A DNA stretch of 64,000 bases, taken from the NCBI GenBank assembly GCA_021613535.1, contig CP075493.1:6324001-6388000 (forward strand). Reading direction: 5' to 3'. The notes under the pieces were generated by a model. The model saw nothing but the letters and a program-made list of their open reading frames with translations. It did not search any database and was not told the DNA's origin. This DNA comes from Adineta vaga. Its lineage: Eukaryota > Rotifera. The translations under genes were made by a program, and so were the position numbers. Shown one piece after another: positions 37,188-48,011 of the stretch (the stretch's first letter is position 1; each line of letters opens with the position of its first letter).

Positions 37188-37945
37188 CAAAGAGGACATA
37201 ATTTACGTTTTCCATCTACAACAGTGCTTTTCTCATCACCCAGCGGACCTCTCCGTTAGTATTTACCTGTCGTATATAAAAACATCCTCACACCCTCCTT
37301 TCCCACCGTGCCTTAGCTAGTGTAATCCTTCAGGTTGTCACTCACCGCGCGTTACATGTCTTCCACACGTCTTTATCCTCCGTACTTAGGTCCCTCCTAA
37401 ATCCCTCTTCGCGCCATGCACCAGGTCTTTTTTTACAAAACTCTTTGCATCTCTTCATTAGTTTTTTCCTACTGGTCTTGTCTCGCTATGTATACGACAT
37501 ACAGCTCTGTTCCTTTTAAATCCATTTCTACTGTCCCGCTACAACTCCAGTCCCATTCTACACCCACTGTCCCGCTGCAGGTCATTCACTAGTTTATAAA
37601 CTTCACTTCGACTTCATACAGGTAGAGTAGTCATTCCACTCCAGATTCAGTTTTTTTAAGAACCCAACCCAGGCATTGCAGTTATCCGTCTTGGATGCAG
37701 ACACTCACGTCCACACCCTCTTCAAAGTTCCAGGGAAAAACGTGGAACTGACAGTTTATCAACGCGGGAGGCATTCTCACTAAATCTCCTTCCTCCACCT
37801 CCCCCTCACCCCTTGGAGGTTGCAACCCCATCTAGACCTAGAGAAGCATTGTGGAAAGTTTGGTGACGTTAGCTCTTACAGGGACTGAATGCATAGCGAA
37901 CAGACAGACAAACTTTCTTCTTTGTATATATAGAAGATAGATAGA
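37188..37945. mobile_element. Putative non-autonomous mobile-element remnant
   Basis: This block is far richer in C and in GC than the rest of the window (for example CCACCTCCCCCTCACCCC near 37796) and has no ORF. It ends with GAACAGACAGACAAAC followed by a TATATATAGAAGATAGATAG tail at about 37898-37945, an end structure that resembles termini of some non-autonomous elements. The same motif occurs in inverted orientation at 33342. No transposase is visible. Confidence 0.35.
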
Positions 37946-38196
37946 TAAAATCAGTAATGTTTGAATCCCATTTCCTGATTTTTTTTTGTTGTCCTTATGT
38001 ATTGATATATATTATTCTTCAACAGATTCTGAATCATTGTTATTTCTACAGCTCTTCTTCAACAAATATACATAGTTTTAAACTTAGTTTTGAGCAAGAA
38101 TGTTGAGATAAAACTCATTTCTTCTAGAAATCAATACAGACGTTGCGATATAACCTGTAAATAGTTCTCTTTGATACTAAAAATTAAACATGCAAA

Positions 38197-40110
38197 TTAC
38201 AATTTTGTTTTTACACGTTCGAGATGTTTTTTACATTTTAGAAGTTCGGGATGATTAGATGGCAATGACTGTTGTCCAATTTGTATAGCGTGTTCGAAAA
38301 ATGAACAGGCTTTTGAGTAGTTATTCATGTTTTCATACATCAAACCAATATTATTGTAGGATGCTGCCAAACTAGGGTGATTGGATGGAAGTGATTGTTG
38401 CTTGATTGCAAGGGCTTTTTCATGAGATAAAAGTGCATTCGAATAATCATCCATCTTTCTATACATTTCACCGATGTTGTTGAATGTGATACCTAAAACG
38501 GGATGATCAGGAGGAAGCGATTGTTGTTGAATTGTGAGAGCTTTCTCATAGAATATAAGTGCTTTTGGATAATCATTCAGAATATCATGTACATTACCGA
38601 TGTTGTTGTAGGATGAAGCGAGAACAGGATGATTAGGAGGAAGGATCTTTTGTTTGATGAAAATTGAATTTTCGTAAAGTATCAGTGCTTTATGATATTG
38701 TTTTTGGTTATATTTGATCCAACCTAATTGACCATATATTGATGCTTTGTCACTCTCATTTATTGTTTGTTCAAGCAGTTTATCATATACTTCTTCAGCT
38801 TTGTTATTATGACCCATCTGAATGAGTACTAAACCTAACCTATACCATCCTTCATTGTCTGGAAAACTCTCTTCTCGTATGCGATCCGTAAGTGCAACTA
38901 ATTCTTTGTCATTGTCACTAGTAAGTGTCAAATTTACTTCGTAGAGTCTATTATTTTCATTCATCAGTTTAATACCATCGATGCGAAACATACTATGCAT
39001 TGAAAATAAGACTTCATCTTCATTTGGAAAATAACTAATACCATGAACACACGCAAATGGTGTTGTTGATTGATTTGGATCTATCCTCATTACGAAAAGA
39101 ATTCCCACTGAGTTAGAATTTTCTGCAGCTTGTTGAGCAAATGTAAGGGAAACTTCTGGAATTTTAGTGGTAGATAGAAAGCTGTTAAATGATATCAAAC
39201 CATCTTTCGTTTGCATCAATTGTTCGAAATCTATCATTGATAAACCTTGACCACGATAAACTGTGAAGATTTGAGTAATACATTGTTCCTTATGTAAACG
39301 TTCAATGTGTCGATGAAGATCATTAATAAAGAAACCCATTCGCGTCATCATATCACTATCCATTATTCGTAATGCACGATTGAGCATTGAATATAAAAAA
39401 CAGTTATAAGTATACCACCATATTGGTGTTTTTTTATGGTAATTCTGTTCCAACTGATTAATATTGATCAATTCTTCTTTATTGTCAGAAAAGATCTCAC
39501 GACAATAGTCAATGTAGTCTTTTATGTGGTCATTGTTGAAGTCGATAGTTAAGAAAATCTCTTTGAGAATTTGTGTGTACATGAATGATGGATCTAATTG
39601 ATTCAAAATCGTTCCAGGTTGTACGAAACTTATGGACACCGCATTTTGTTCACATTGTTGAACTGCTTGTTTGATCGCTTCGCACATAGATGTGATTTCT
39701 GTGAACACGCCCTTTATTTTAGGCCATTCCTGAATCCAGTCTTCATGATGTTTGTTATTATCATATAAAATGAAAATCGAATCTACTTGAGACATGCTAT
39801 GTATACGAGGTACAATTTGCTGTTCAAAACAGCCTGAAATAATCATGCAGACCTTGTGATCTTCAATATTTTTCATGAATTCAATACATTGGTTACTATC
39901 TACATATATATTGATACCATTGATGATACATCGTAATTTAGTAGCGATGTTCTGATGATCTTCGTTCTTTCCATTGAAGTTCTTGTCTAACCATACTAAA
40001 AGTACATTTTGAACCTTCTGAATATTGAAACGTTGATGGTCATGTCGTTCTTCCAAACCTGTACATGTTTGTTGAGTTATTTCCATACTGTCTAAATTGC
40101 TATTTGTCAT
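38197..40110 (-). CDS. Arginine ADP-ribosyltransferase (ARTC-type) with C-terminal kinesin-light-chain-like TPRs
   Basis: Intronless 637-aa ORF, in contrast to its intron-rich neighbours. An N-terminal alpha/beta domain (about 30-150; NVLLVWLDK, KVCMIISG, SIFILYDN, GVFTEI) is followed by an ART domain (about 180-395). All elements of the R-S-E active site are visible: Arg286 in VYRGQG, Ser in FNSFLSTT near 313, and the ExE motif at 364-366 (NEDEVLF), the form that modifies arginine. From about 405 to the end come TPR repeats, the last four of the 42-residue type (ALIFYEKALTIQQQSLPPDH, then ASYNNIG), as in kinesin light chain. There is no signal peptide, so it is probably intracellular. The ART would transfer ADP-ribose from NAD+ to a protein presented by the TPRs. 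Proteins of this architecture form large families in bdelloids. Lack of introns suggests retro-duplication or transfer. Confidence 0.92.
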   Translation of the reverse strand: MTNSNLDSMEITQQTCTGLEERHDHQRFNIQKVQNVLLVWLDKNFNGKNEDHQNIATKLRCIINGINIYVDSNQCIEFMKNIEDHKVCMIISGCFEQQIVPRIHSMSQVDSIFILYDNNKHHEDWIQEWPKIKGVFTEITSMCEAIKQAVQQCEQNAVSISFVQPGTILNQLDPSFMYTQILKEIFLTIDFNNDHIKDYIDYCREIFSDNKEELININQLEQNYHKKTPIWWYTYNCFLYSMLNRALRIMDSDMMTRMGFFINDLHRHIERLHKEQCITQIFTVYRGQGLSMIDFEQLMQTKDGLISFNSFLSTTKIPEVSLTFAQQAAENSNSVGILFVMRIDPNQSTTPFACVHGISYFPNEDEVLFSMHSMFRIDGIKLMNENNRLYEVNLTLTSDNDKELVALTDRIREESFPDNEGWYRLGLVLIQMGHNNKAEEVYDKLLEQTINESDKASIYGQLGWIKYNQKQYHKALILYENSIFIKQKILPPNHPVLASSYNNIGNVHDILNDYPKALIFYEKALTIQQQSLPPDHPVLGITFNNIGEMYRKMDDYSNALLSHEKALAIKQQSLPSNHPSLAASYNNIGLMYENMNNYSKACSFFEHAIQIGQQSLPSNHPELLKCKKHLERVKTKL

Positions 40111-40692
40111 CGACTTGCTTTATTTGTATGTGCAACGTGGATAGAAATTATTTAAAAAACAAACTCTGGCAGAACGATAGAAAATGGTTTACTTCGTTAG
40201 TTATTCCTTTCTTTCGAGATGCGTTTATTTTAATTTTATTGTAAGAAAAATTTTCTTTTCCTGTACTATTTTTTACATATTTCTAAAGAATACAAGAACA
40301 ATCGATGAAAATGAATGATTTTATTTGTTTAAATGAAGAAACAAATTTTTGAACTATATTTTGTTTTCTTCTCTTTTTCGACAACCGTTACTAATGATCG
40401 CGATTTTTCAATGAAACACATATTTACATAGCTCGTTTCATAAAATCAACTATCGATTACCATTAGATATTACTTATAATTGAAAATTTCATAAGAAATG
40501 CATCACAACTTAACCGTGTTAAAGTCGAGCCGACCCTCTGAATTATATATGACAATATTCGATATCCTGATATTATTAATGATTTCAATAAACATCGTGT
40601 AATCTTCTTCTATTTAAATTATAAATTACTGCGTCAATAGTTTGATCATTAAAAAGATCTATCAACAGATCTTACACAGGAGATATTTCACA
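40111..40692. other. Intergenic
   Basis: Lies between two minus-strand genes. No coding-like frame seen. Confidence 0.45.
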
Positions 40693-41145
40693 CTATTGGT
40701 TGCCATCCTTTTTTAATCTACTTTTGGCAATCCAATTAAATAGAACTACTTGACAATTACGCATTGTTTTAGTCATTGAGAAATTCGCTTGTGCATTCAA
40801 ATTAGATTGTATATGTTGAATTTTTGTGGAGAATTTCTTTTTCGACTGTTTCCATTGACGATCAACAATCGATAATTGATCGTCAAGTAATTGTCGACTA
40901 ATATCATCAGTAATTGTTATTCCATCAACACTGAGCATATAAGATGGTATTACAGTCTTTGTAGATGAGTTTTCATTTCTATCCATTCGTGCAAATCCAC
41001 GTGCATTTGGAGATGATTGTTGAAATGTACATATTTCTCGATTTCGTTCATTTTCTCGTCGAAGAAACATGAGAAACGATCGAGAATCAAGATCATGTGT
41101 GAGTAAATCAATTGGTAATTCATCTGACAAAATATTTCTATACAT
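40693..41145 (-). CDS. Uncharacterised 150-aa protein
   Basis: Single-exon ORF starting MYRNILSDELPIDLLTHD with coding-like codon use throughout. It is charged and mostly helical. Notable segments are SRSFLMFLRRENERNRE and a basic C-terminus (LFNWIAKSRLKKDGNQ). No signal peptide, membrane segment or known domain. It is transcribed divergently from the TIR protein gene, with 200 bp between the two start codons. Confidence 0.6.
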   Translation of the reverse strand: MYRNILSDELPIDLLTHDLDSRSFLMFLRRENERNREICTFQQSSPNARGFARMDRNENSSTKTVIPSYMLSVDGITITDDISRQLLDDQLSIVDRQWKQSKKKFSTKIQHIQSNLNAQANFSMTKTMRNCQVVLFNWIAKSRLKKDGNQ

Positions 41146-41345
41146 GATAATTTTTTATACTCTTCGCGCTCATTTTACAATATCTTTTGTAGAAAAAATG
41201 CCATAAGACGAATAACGACAACTATGAACGTCAGGAAAAAAAACCCGTTGACATTGCATAACACCAATGAAATTCTCTTCGAGTTTCTTTTCTCTTTTCT
41301 TTTCTCATTTAAAAAACTTGCACTATATAAAAAGAAAACTCTTCA
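41146..41345. promoter_or_regulatory. Short bidirectional promoter region
   Basis: Only 200 bp separates the ATGs of the 150-aa gene (-) and the TIR gene (+). A TATATAA-like sequence (CACTATATAAAAAG, about 41321-41334) lies 12-25 nt before the TIR start, preceded by a TTTCTTTTCTC pyrimidine tract. Confidence 0.45.
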
Positions 41346-43741
41346 ATGGGTTGCGGTACGTCGAATAACGTCGTTAATAACGATACACAGCCTGTTTCTA
41401 ACGCTTCTTTTCCACCGGCATCAATACCGTCTCAACGACAACAACAACAAAATCAACGTGTAACAGAACACGTTGTAACTGCATCACAAACATCCAAAAC
41501 AGGTAATCTATCGTTAAACGTATTGAATTCATATTTAGAAAGAAAACAAATTTCTTATTTTACAGGTGAAATGTCGAACACAATGAATGTCCTGATAACA
41601 TGTCATACTGATCAACAAAATCTCGCTGAAATCCTACGTAAAACATTTACCAATCAAAATCTCGGTTGTTATATTCTTAATGAAACAAATCCACAATCAA
41701 TCGCAGCTCGAGCAAATCTTATTCAATGGTGTAATGCATTTATTGTTATTATTAGTCGTAAATATCAACAAACACCATACTGTATGGAAACAATAAATTA
41801 TGCGAAAGATTTACGCAAAGCAATTGTTGCTATTTATATAGAATCAAATTTTCAACCGTACGGTGCTTTAGGTGCTATATCAGCAAGTGCTGTTCTATCA
41901 TTAACATTGAAAAATAATCAAATTCCAGAAAATATGACTTCACAAATCATCAATGCTGTTTCATCACAAAAAACAAGAAAAAGTGGTAATAAAAATGTTG
42001 TTGATCCAGCACAGGTAGAATATTGTCATTCTTTTAACTATGTAATTACATTATATTTCTAGATGCCTAATGAAAGCGATAGTATGAAACTGATCGATGG
42101 TAATAATCCATGTACAATATTAATTTGTACAACCAATGATGGATCAAATGTAGCACAAATAATATACGAAGAGTTTCGTACAAAAAATGTAGATGTTGCA
42201 TTAGAAAATCTATCGAAAGCAAATTCATCTTCGAGTGTTCGACAATGTACTGTTTTCTTACCGATTCTTTCTTCTGAATTTGAACAAATACCAATATGTC
42301 AAACAGCATTTGAAAAAGCTCGTCGATTGCAAAAGCCTATTGTACCAGTAATAGCTATTAAAGATTGGAGGCCGGATGGATGGATTGGTTTAATTATTGC
42401 TGGAACTACATTTTTTCGAATATTTGATAAAAATAATGCATATAAGAAATTCTTCGATAGCAATCGAATGACAGATTTGACAGTAGAAGTTCAAGTAAGT
42501 AATGCATATGTATATCTGTTTGAAGTATTTTGTGTTTTAATTTCTAATAAAATAGCTTGCTTGTCAACCCCGTCCAAATCAAGCTGAACGTGAACAAAAA
42601 GAGATGATGGCATTAAAACAGAAGATTGAAGAATGTAAAAAGGAACTACAAACATGGCCACCAACGCGTAAAGAACGTTCAAACAATCCAACTGTTGATC
42701 GACAACCTGTTCGTGTTGAATTGTCTGAACCCAGTGCTAAACTTGCCTTTCATCATATTCATCATGAAATTACACGTATGGATATTAAAGCACCACCTGC
42801 TCTAATTGATGAATATGGTTTACCTAAAAGAAAAGAAATTGATTGTATGATTAGGTATTTGAAACGAATAAAACGAACAATTATATGTTAAATATATTCG
42901 ATTCTTTTAGTTATCAATGGGATCATCAACCATTTGTTCGCAAAGTTTTCGAAGACATGTCAATGCGTGAAATTAAAACTTGGTTTGATATATGGGGTTC
43001 TATGCAAGGCAATACCAACGACGCTATGGCAACTGGTTAGTGATAGAAAACAAAATTTTACTAATTGAACACTGCCTTTCTCTAACAGGTGTAGAATGTG
43101 CTAAAGTACTCCTTGTCTTCCTCTCAAAAGCCTATGTTCAATCTCCTAATTGCCTATTAGAATTTCGTTATGCTGTTAAACGTGGTAAAGCTTTTGTGAT
43201 TATTCGAGTTGAACCAAATATTCCAACGGAACAATGGATGCTTGAAGCAATTACAGGATTTCCTCAGTACGATGTCTATTCCTATGAAGATTTAGAGACA
43301 TTAATCAATGGTGTTCCAACAGTAAGAGGTTATTTTTTAAATGAATCATTGTATGTTATTCTTATTAGATTGATGTCATTATGCGCGGTACGTACACTTG
43401 CTCAAGCACAACCACGTGATATAATTAATGATTGTTCAGCTGAACTATTTGAACTACGTTCTCTTCTTGATGATGCACGTGATGCAATCTATGCTAATGC
43501 AGGAAAAAGTCGTTATAACACATGCACACGATGTAATCAACAATTCGATGAATTTACTAAAGGTGGTTGCAAAAAACATCGAGCGTATTACATGGGTGGA
43601 ACGATTCTAGAAGGTCGATGGATGTGTTGTCGACAACAAGCAAAAGATTCACCAGGATGTGAAGAATGTGATCATACAGATGCAGTTCGTGTTTTTACAC
43701 AAGATCCCAGTTATGGGACATGGACATGGCAACCAGCTTAA
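41346..43741 (+). CDS. N-myristoylated protein with three TIR-like domains and a CHORD-like zinc module
   Basis: Exons 41346-41502, 41566-42014, 42063-42494, 42556-42854, 42911-43035 and 43089-43741 join in phase (704 aa). The first 63-nt intron is a multiple of 3 and could be retained (725 aa). The N-terminus MGCGTS fits N-myristoylation at Gly2 and palmitoylation at Cys3. TIR 1 is MNVLITCHT, then VIISRKYQQTPYCMETINYA. TIR 2 is CTILICTTNDG, then FLPILSSEFEQIPICQTAFE. TIR 3 is VLLVFLSKAYVQSPNCLLEF. The Glu of the NADase-type CxxE motif is kept in domains 1 and 3 and replaced by Ala in 2. The C-terminus has CTRCNQQF, GGCKKH, RWMCC and GCEECDH, matching the CHORD order C-x2-C, C-x2-H, W-x-CC, C/H. 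Expected to sit at membranes as a signalling or NAD+-cleaving protein. A 47-nt GT-AG stretch at 43322-43368, if spliced, would remove the zinc module. Confidence 0.85.
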
Positions 43742-44016
43742 AATGATAATGTTATTTATATAAAAAAAAGAATAATTCTACTATTTCTTGAATAAAGACA
43801 CAGATAATAGATTGATGTTTAAGTACTATTGTATGACAATCTTCTATTCAATATGTACGATTATCAAAAGACAAATGATTGATACTTAACATTTATATTA
43901 TCATTTATTTCCGAGAACTAGAATACTAATACAAGAAAAACCAAAATTAAAATTAAAAAAAATAAAACAATATCAATAATATGAAAATACAAAGATTATG
44001 TCAAGGAGAGTATTGT

Positions 44017-45326
44017 TTACTCTTCTCCAGAAATATCCATCGGTTCGAAAAGACTTGTATGAGGAGAAGAAATATCTTTCTAGAAACGGCAATATCTTAA
44101 CTATATAAACAAAACCATCTAATCATAACTCACATTGACATCAGAAAATCTTTGTGATATTTTCGATGAAGTGTTTGTTCGAATTGGTTGAACATAATTG
44201 GCTGGTATTAATCCCATATGAATATGATCAATAGTACCCAAAAACCAACTGGATTTAGCGAATTGAAATGCTAAAAGGAAAAATCATACTGCCTATTTAT
44301 ATTTATTCTGCACGGCAATCGAAATAATGAAAAGATATAGGACTTAGTTTGTTTTCTGCACTACTATAAACATCTTACCCGGAGGTGCCAGATAAATCGT
44401 AGTACCGCGTGTAAATGATAGTTCATCCGAATTTTGAGCTACATAATCGTGAAGTGCAACGACACGTGCTTGTTTTGTGTCTTGTTGTAACCTATTGTTA
44501 TTTACTAAAAATTATGTTTTTTAAACATTTATTTAACTGAATAAAAATTTACAAACTTTGCTGTTTTTTTATGATCGAATTGAGAACTTTTAACATTAAC
44601 ATTGGTGTACCAAATGAGACAAGGAAAAATAGAGCAACAAGTAGACTAGATGATTGTCCATTTGTTGTTTTTGTTGATTCGGTTGTTTGTTGTAAACTAT
44701 GATAAATTGTCATCCATGAATCTTCAAATTGATCACTTTTTCGTAAATGAAAAACTTTTAATAAACGATGATAAAGAAATTTCATAAATCGATATAATAA
44801 AATTACTGGATACAATGTAGTTAGCTCAGATCGAAGTCTAGTAAAGTGATCAAATAAATCAATCATTGCACGAAATGATGTATAGATATTTGTAAATGTA
44901 GATTCAAACATATGTGATATAGAATGAAATGTTTGAATAATCGATTCAATAGAATTGAATGCTGAACGTGATTCATCTATTGCTAGTTGAGTGAAATTAC
45001 TCATAGGAGGATTCGATGACGATAAATAATGGTTATTGTAATAAGTTGGTTGTTGACTGTATGACGTGTTTGGATAATTCATTGGAGGATAAGGACCTAC
45101 ATGTCGAGATGATTGAGGAATGGTTCGTTGTGGTAGTGAAGGTGCTGCTGTACTTTGGGTTCGTCTAAAATGAATAGCAAGAAAATAATGAAGAACGTCA
45201 AGATACGAAAACTGTATACATAGATTCTACAGTGGGTACAAATCCATGGTTAGTTGTCTCAAAAAATGAAGTTAGTGGTTGATTAGTCATTGGTACTGTT
45301 GGTTGCCACGAATTGTCAGTATGCAT
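44017..45326 (-). CDS. PEX13: Peroxin-13, peroxisomal docking-complex protein
   Basis: The conserved Pex13 core is clear: DESRSAFNSIESIIQTFHSI, then SFRAMIDLFDHFTRLR, two hydrophobic segments (one at SSLLVALFFLVSFGTPMLML), and a C-terminal SH3 domain (VVALHDYVAQNSDELSF, SSWFLGTIDHIHMGLIPANY). The N-terminus (MHTDNSWQPTVPM) is Pro/Ser/Tyr-rich with no Gly-Tyr repeats as strong as in vertebrates. Minus-strand exons with small introns; the first joins the second through a donor after codons for VESI. The last small exon ends MDISGEE. With PEX14 it forms the docking site for PEX5/PEX7 cargo receptors in the peroxisomal membrane. It is convergent with the TIR gene. Confidence 0.93.
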
Positions 45327-46010
45327 CTGAAAAACAAGGCGATACTAACAGTAAATGAATATCACAGCTGTTTGTGAAAACCATCTATGAATCATCGTTT
45401 ATGTTATATACTTCGAAAAAGATTGATTCAGTCAGTCCTTTGTTTTGTGCAAGTATACATATTGTTATCATTATTAGAAGAATAAAAGAATTTTCTGATG
45501 ATGCGACATCTTTGATCATTTGATTTTGAATTTCTTCATTATCAAAGTCACCTTGATCATTACTTTCACTTTACTTCTCTTTTCATCTTATTTTCAGTAA
45601 AAAATAACTTCTTTTTTAAAATTTTTTTGGTTCATTTCACAAAGCTCTTTATACAAATACAAATTGATAACTCTCAAGTGTATCCAACCGAAACTTTTAC
45701 AGATGTTGTAAGAGAGTAAAGTACCACTAACGTGTCAATTACATCACACCACATATATACATATGTGCACATATATGTTTCTTCATCTACGTATTTTGTT
45801 GGATGATTTAACCTTCACACTCTCGAAGAGAACTTATGATGTATGAATGACTATCGATCTTTTCGTTCGTTTCTCTTTTTCTTCTCCTTCAACTACTGAT
45901 TGTTGTAACTACACCTTTTTACAATGAAAAGAGCATAACTAGAACAAGCAAAAAGAAGAAGAAGAAAAAAACTCATCTTTTATTTATACACCTACACATA
46001 AATATCAGCA
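45327..46010. other. Divergent intergenic region
   Basis: Between PEX13 (-) and the dispanin gene (+). AT-rich. A possible upstream non-coding or coding exon of PEX13 cannot be excluded because the first accepted exon begins right after an AG. Confidence 0.45.
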
Positions 46011-46619
46011 ATGGATGAAAATGTACAACCGATTTTCAACGATATACGAATTAATCTTCGACCGTATAATAATCGATCTCCCACAGAAAATGATCGACGA
46101 TCACAAAGTTCAGTTCCTAGTCGAATTTCCAGATATTCTGGTAAGATCATGTCTTATATATATAAATAAAGGTATCGCAATACTTTCTTATTTAAAAGAA
46201 TATCCACAAGTTCGACCGACAAATCCACTATATTCCAGTCAATCAACAGTGAGAACTCCGACGATAAAATCTAAAAGTTCAGCAGTACTAGTCGATCGTC
46301 GTCAAAAATTTGATCCTCAAGCACCACGTCGTCCATCTGATTGGCGATGGTTAGCTATTCTATGTATCTTTCTCTTCTTTCCACTTGGTATGTTAATTGA
46401 ACAAAGGAATACTTTCTCTTGAACAATCTCTTTCTAGGTTTATTTGCGTTTGCATTTGCTCGTAAAGCACAAGAAAGATTTCAATGTGGATTTGTCACTG
46501 ATGCACATAAATTTAATAAACGTGCTTTAATTCTTTGTGTTTTATCAATCTTATCTGGCATTGCATTGATTATTGGTCTTCTATTTGGTTTCGATGCATG
46601 GCCACGAACAAATGGATAA
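46011..46619 (+). CDS. CD225/dispanin (IFITM-like) family membrane protein
   Basis: Exons 46011-46140, 46199-46387 and 46438-46619 join in phase (501 nt, 166 aa). About 90 N-terminal residues are polar and Ser/Arg/Pro-rich. The CD225 region follows: PSDWRWLAILCIFLFFPLG as the first (intramembrane) helix, then FAFARKAQERFQCGF and HKFNKRALILCVLS as the conserved loop, and a second transmembrane helix (GIALIIGLLFGF). Order, spacing and the PLG/ARKA/KRA motifs match dispanins (IFITM, PRRT, TMEM91 types). In vertebrates some members restrict virus entry and others act at synapses. The role here is unknown. Confidence 0.85.
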
Positions 46620-48011
46620 ATTGCTTAACAGAAAAAAAGAGTACTTTACTTATTTTAGACTAGTGTTTTTGATGACAACAGATCATCATTTTCATTAATG
46701 TGTTAGTAATAAATCTAATGTGATAATATTTCCTGATTGATATTATCTTGGTAAATATTGATTTAGATATACTTAAAACAGAACTAGTTCTTTCATTATA
46801 ATCGGTCGGAAGTAGAGCGTTTCTTAGAATTTTAAGCCCATGAAGTACATTATATGTTATTCGAGATTAAGAATAGATCATAACCTTCTATTGAATTCCA
46901 ATGAAGGACAAATTCTTGTATAAGATAAAGTTAAGTTAACGAATTGTGAACCAATATGAATGATGATCCGTCAGTTGAAAAAACTGGTCTCTATCAATCT
47001 ACAACTATTATTTAAATATTATCAAATTCAAGACTAGAGAGATATGTAAGTTGATTCGACGAAATCATGTGAAAAAAATCGATCAGCTATTAGTACAATT
47101 GAACTAATCGTACATGTTGTAAAGATTAGTAGACAAAAAATCAGTGTTATTTGCATTTAAATTTCGAATCTCATTAGAATTTACTGGTCATATTATATTT
47201 GTATCGATGATGATAAAATACTTCTGGCTAGATTAACATTTCAATTATTGACATTCAGTATATTTCAAACTAATAATTAATATTATTCTTCATAGTAACA
47301 AATAGGATATCATTTGATTTGAATAATCAGAAGGTAGGCTTTGGTCCATGCACCTTCATGACCTATTACTACAGCAGCCTTGACAACAGATCTTTTGAAT
47401 ATTGATTCAAATAAAACCATTCAAATTCATTGATACTTATTCCGTAGTTGTATATTTCTACTCTTGTTTTCGATGATCGAACTACTTCTGAGTTCAACTC
47501 CAAAATTCAGTTAATTCATTTCATACCACCTAGATTTACATTAAGTACTCTTATCAATTCATTCTAGGATTTCAATGAATCAGTTCATTGTGCTGAATTT
47601 GTCATGTCTCTAAAATGGCGTACGTTTATTTCGTAACCTTGAATCACTTGATTAAAGAACTCTTTTGTCATCCAACATGTAATATATGTGATAATCTTGT
47701 AATAGAAGATAAAAATTTCTTTACTATATAAATATCATTTCTGAATGTGTTTTTATTTTATTCAATTTGAGAAAAATCTACCATCTAGAGAGAAGAGAAA
47801 GAAAAGAAACCAGTTCACAAAAGCATGAAGATACATATCTCTTCTTCTAGTAACATCGCTCACGCATCTCAGATAATGACTGAAAAAAAAGAAAAAAAAG
47901 AAAAGAATGAACGAACAAAAGAATGAAGAACACGAAAATGAAAGACACAGATACATGCTATATATATATACATATAAAAGAGAAAGAAAGTGTATTCGTA
48001 CATCCTATACA
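46620..48011. other. Convergent gene-poor stretch
   Basis: Between the 3' ends of the dispanin gene (+) and the PPP1R3-like gene (-). AT-rich, no supported gene. Confidence 0.5.
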
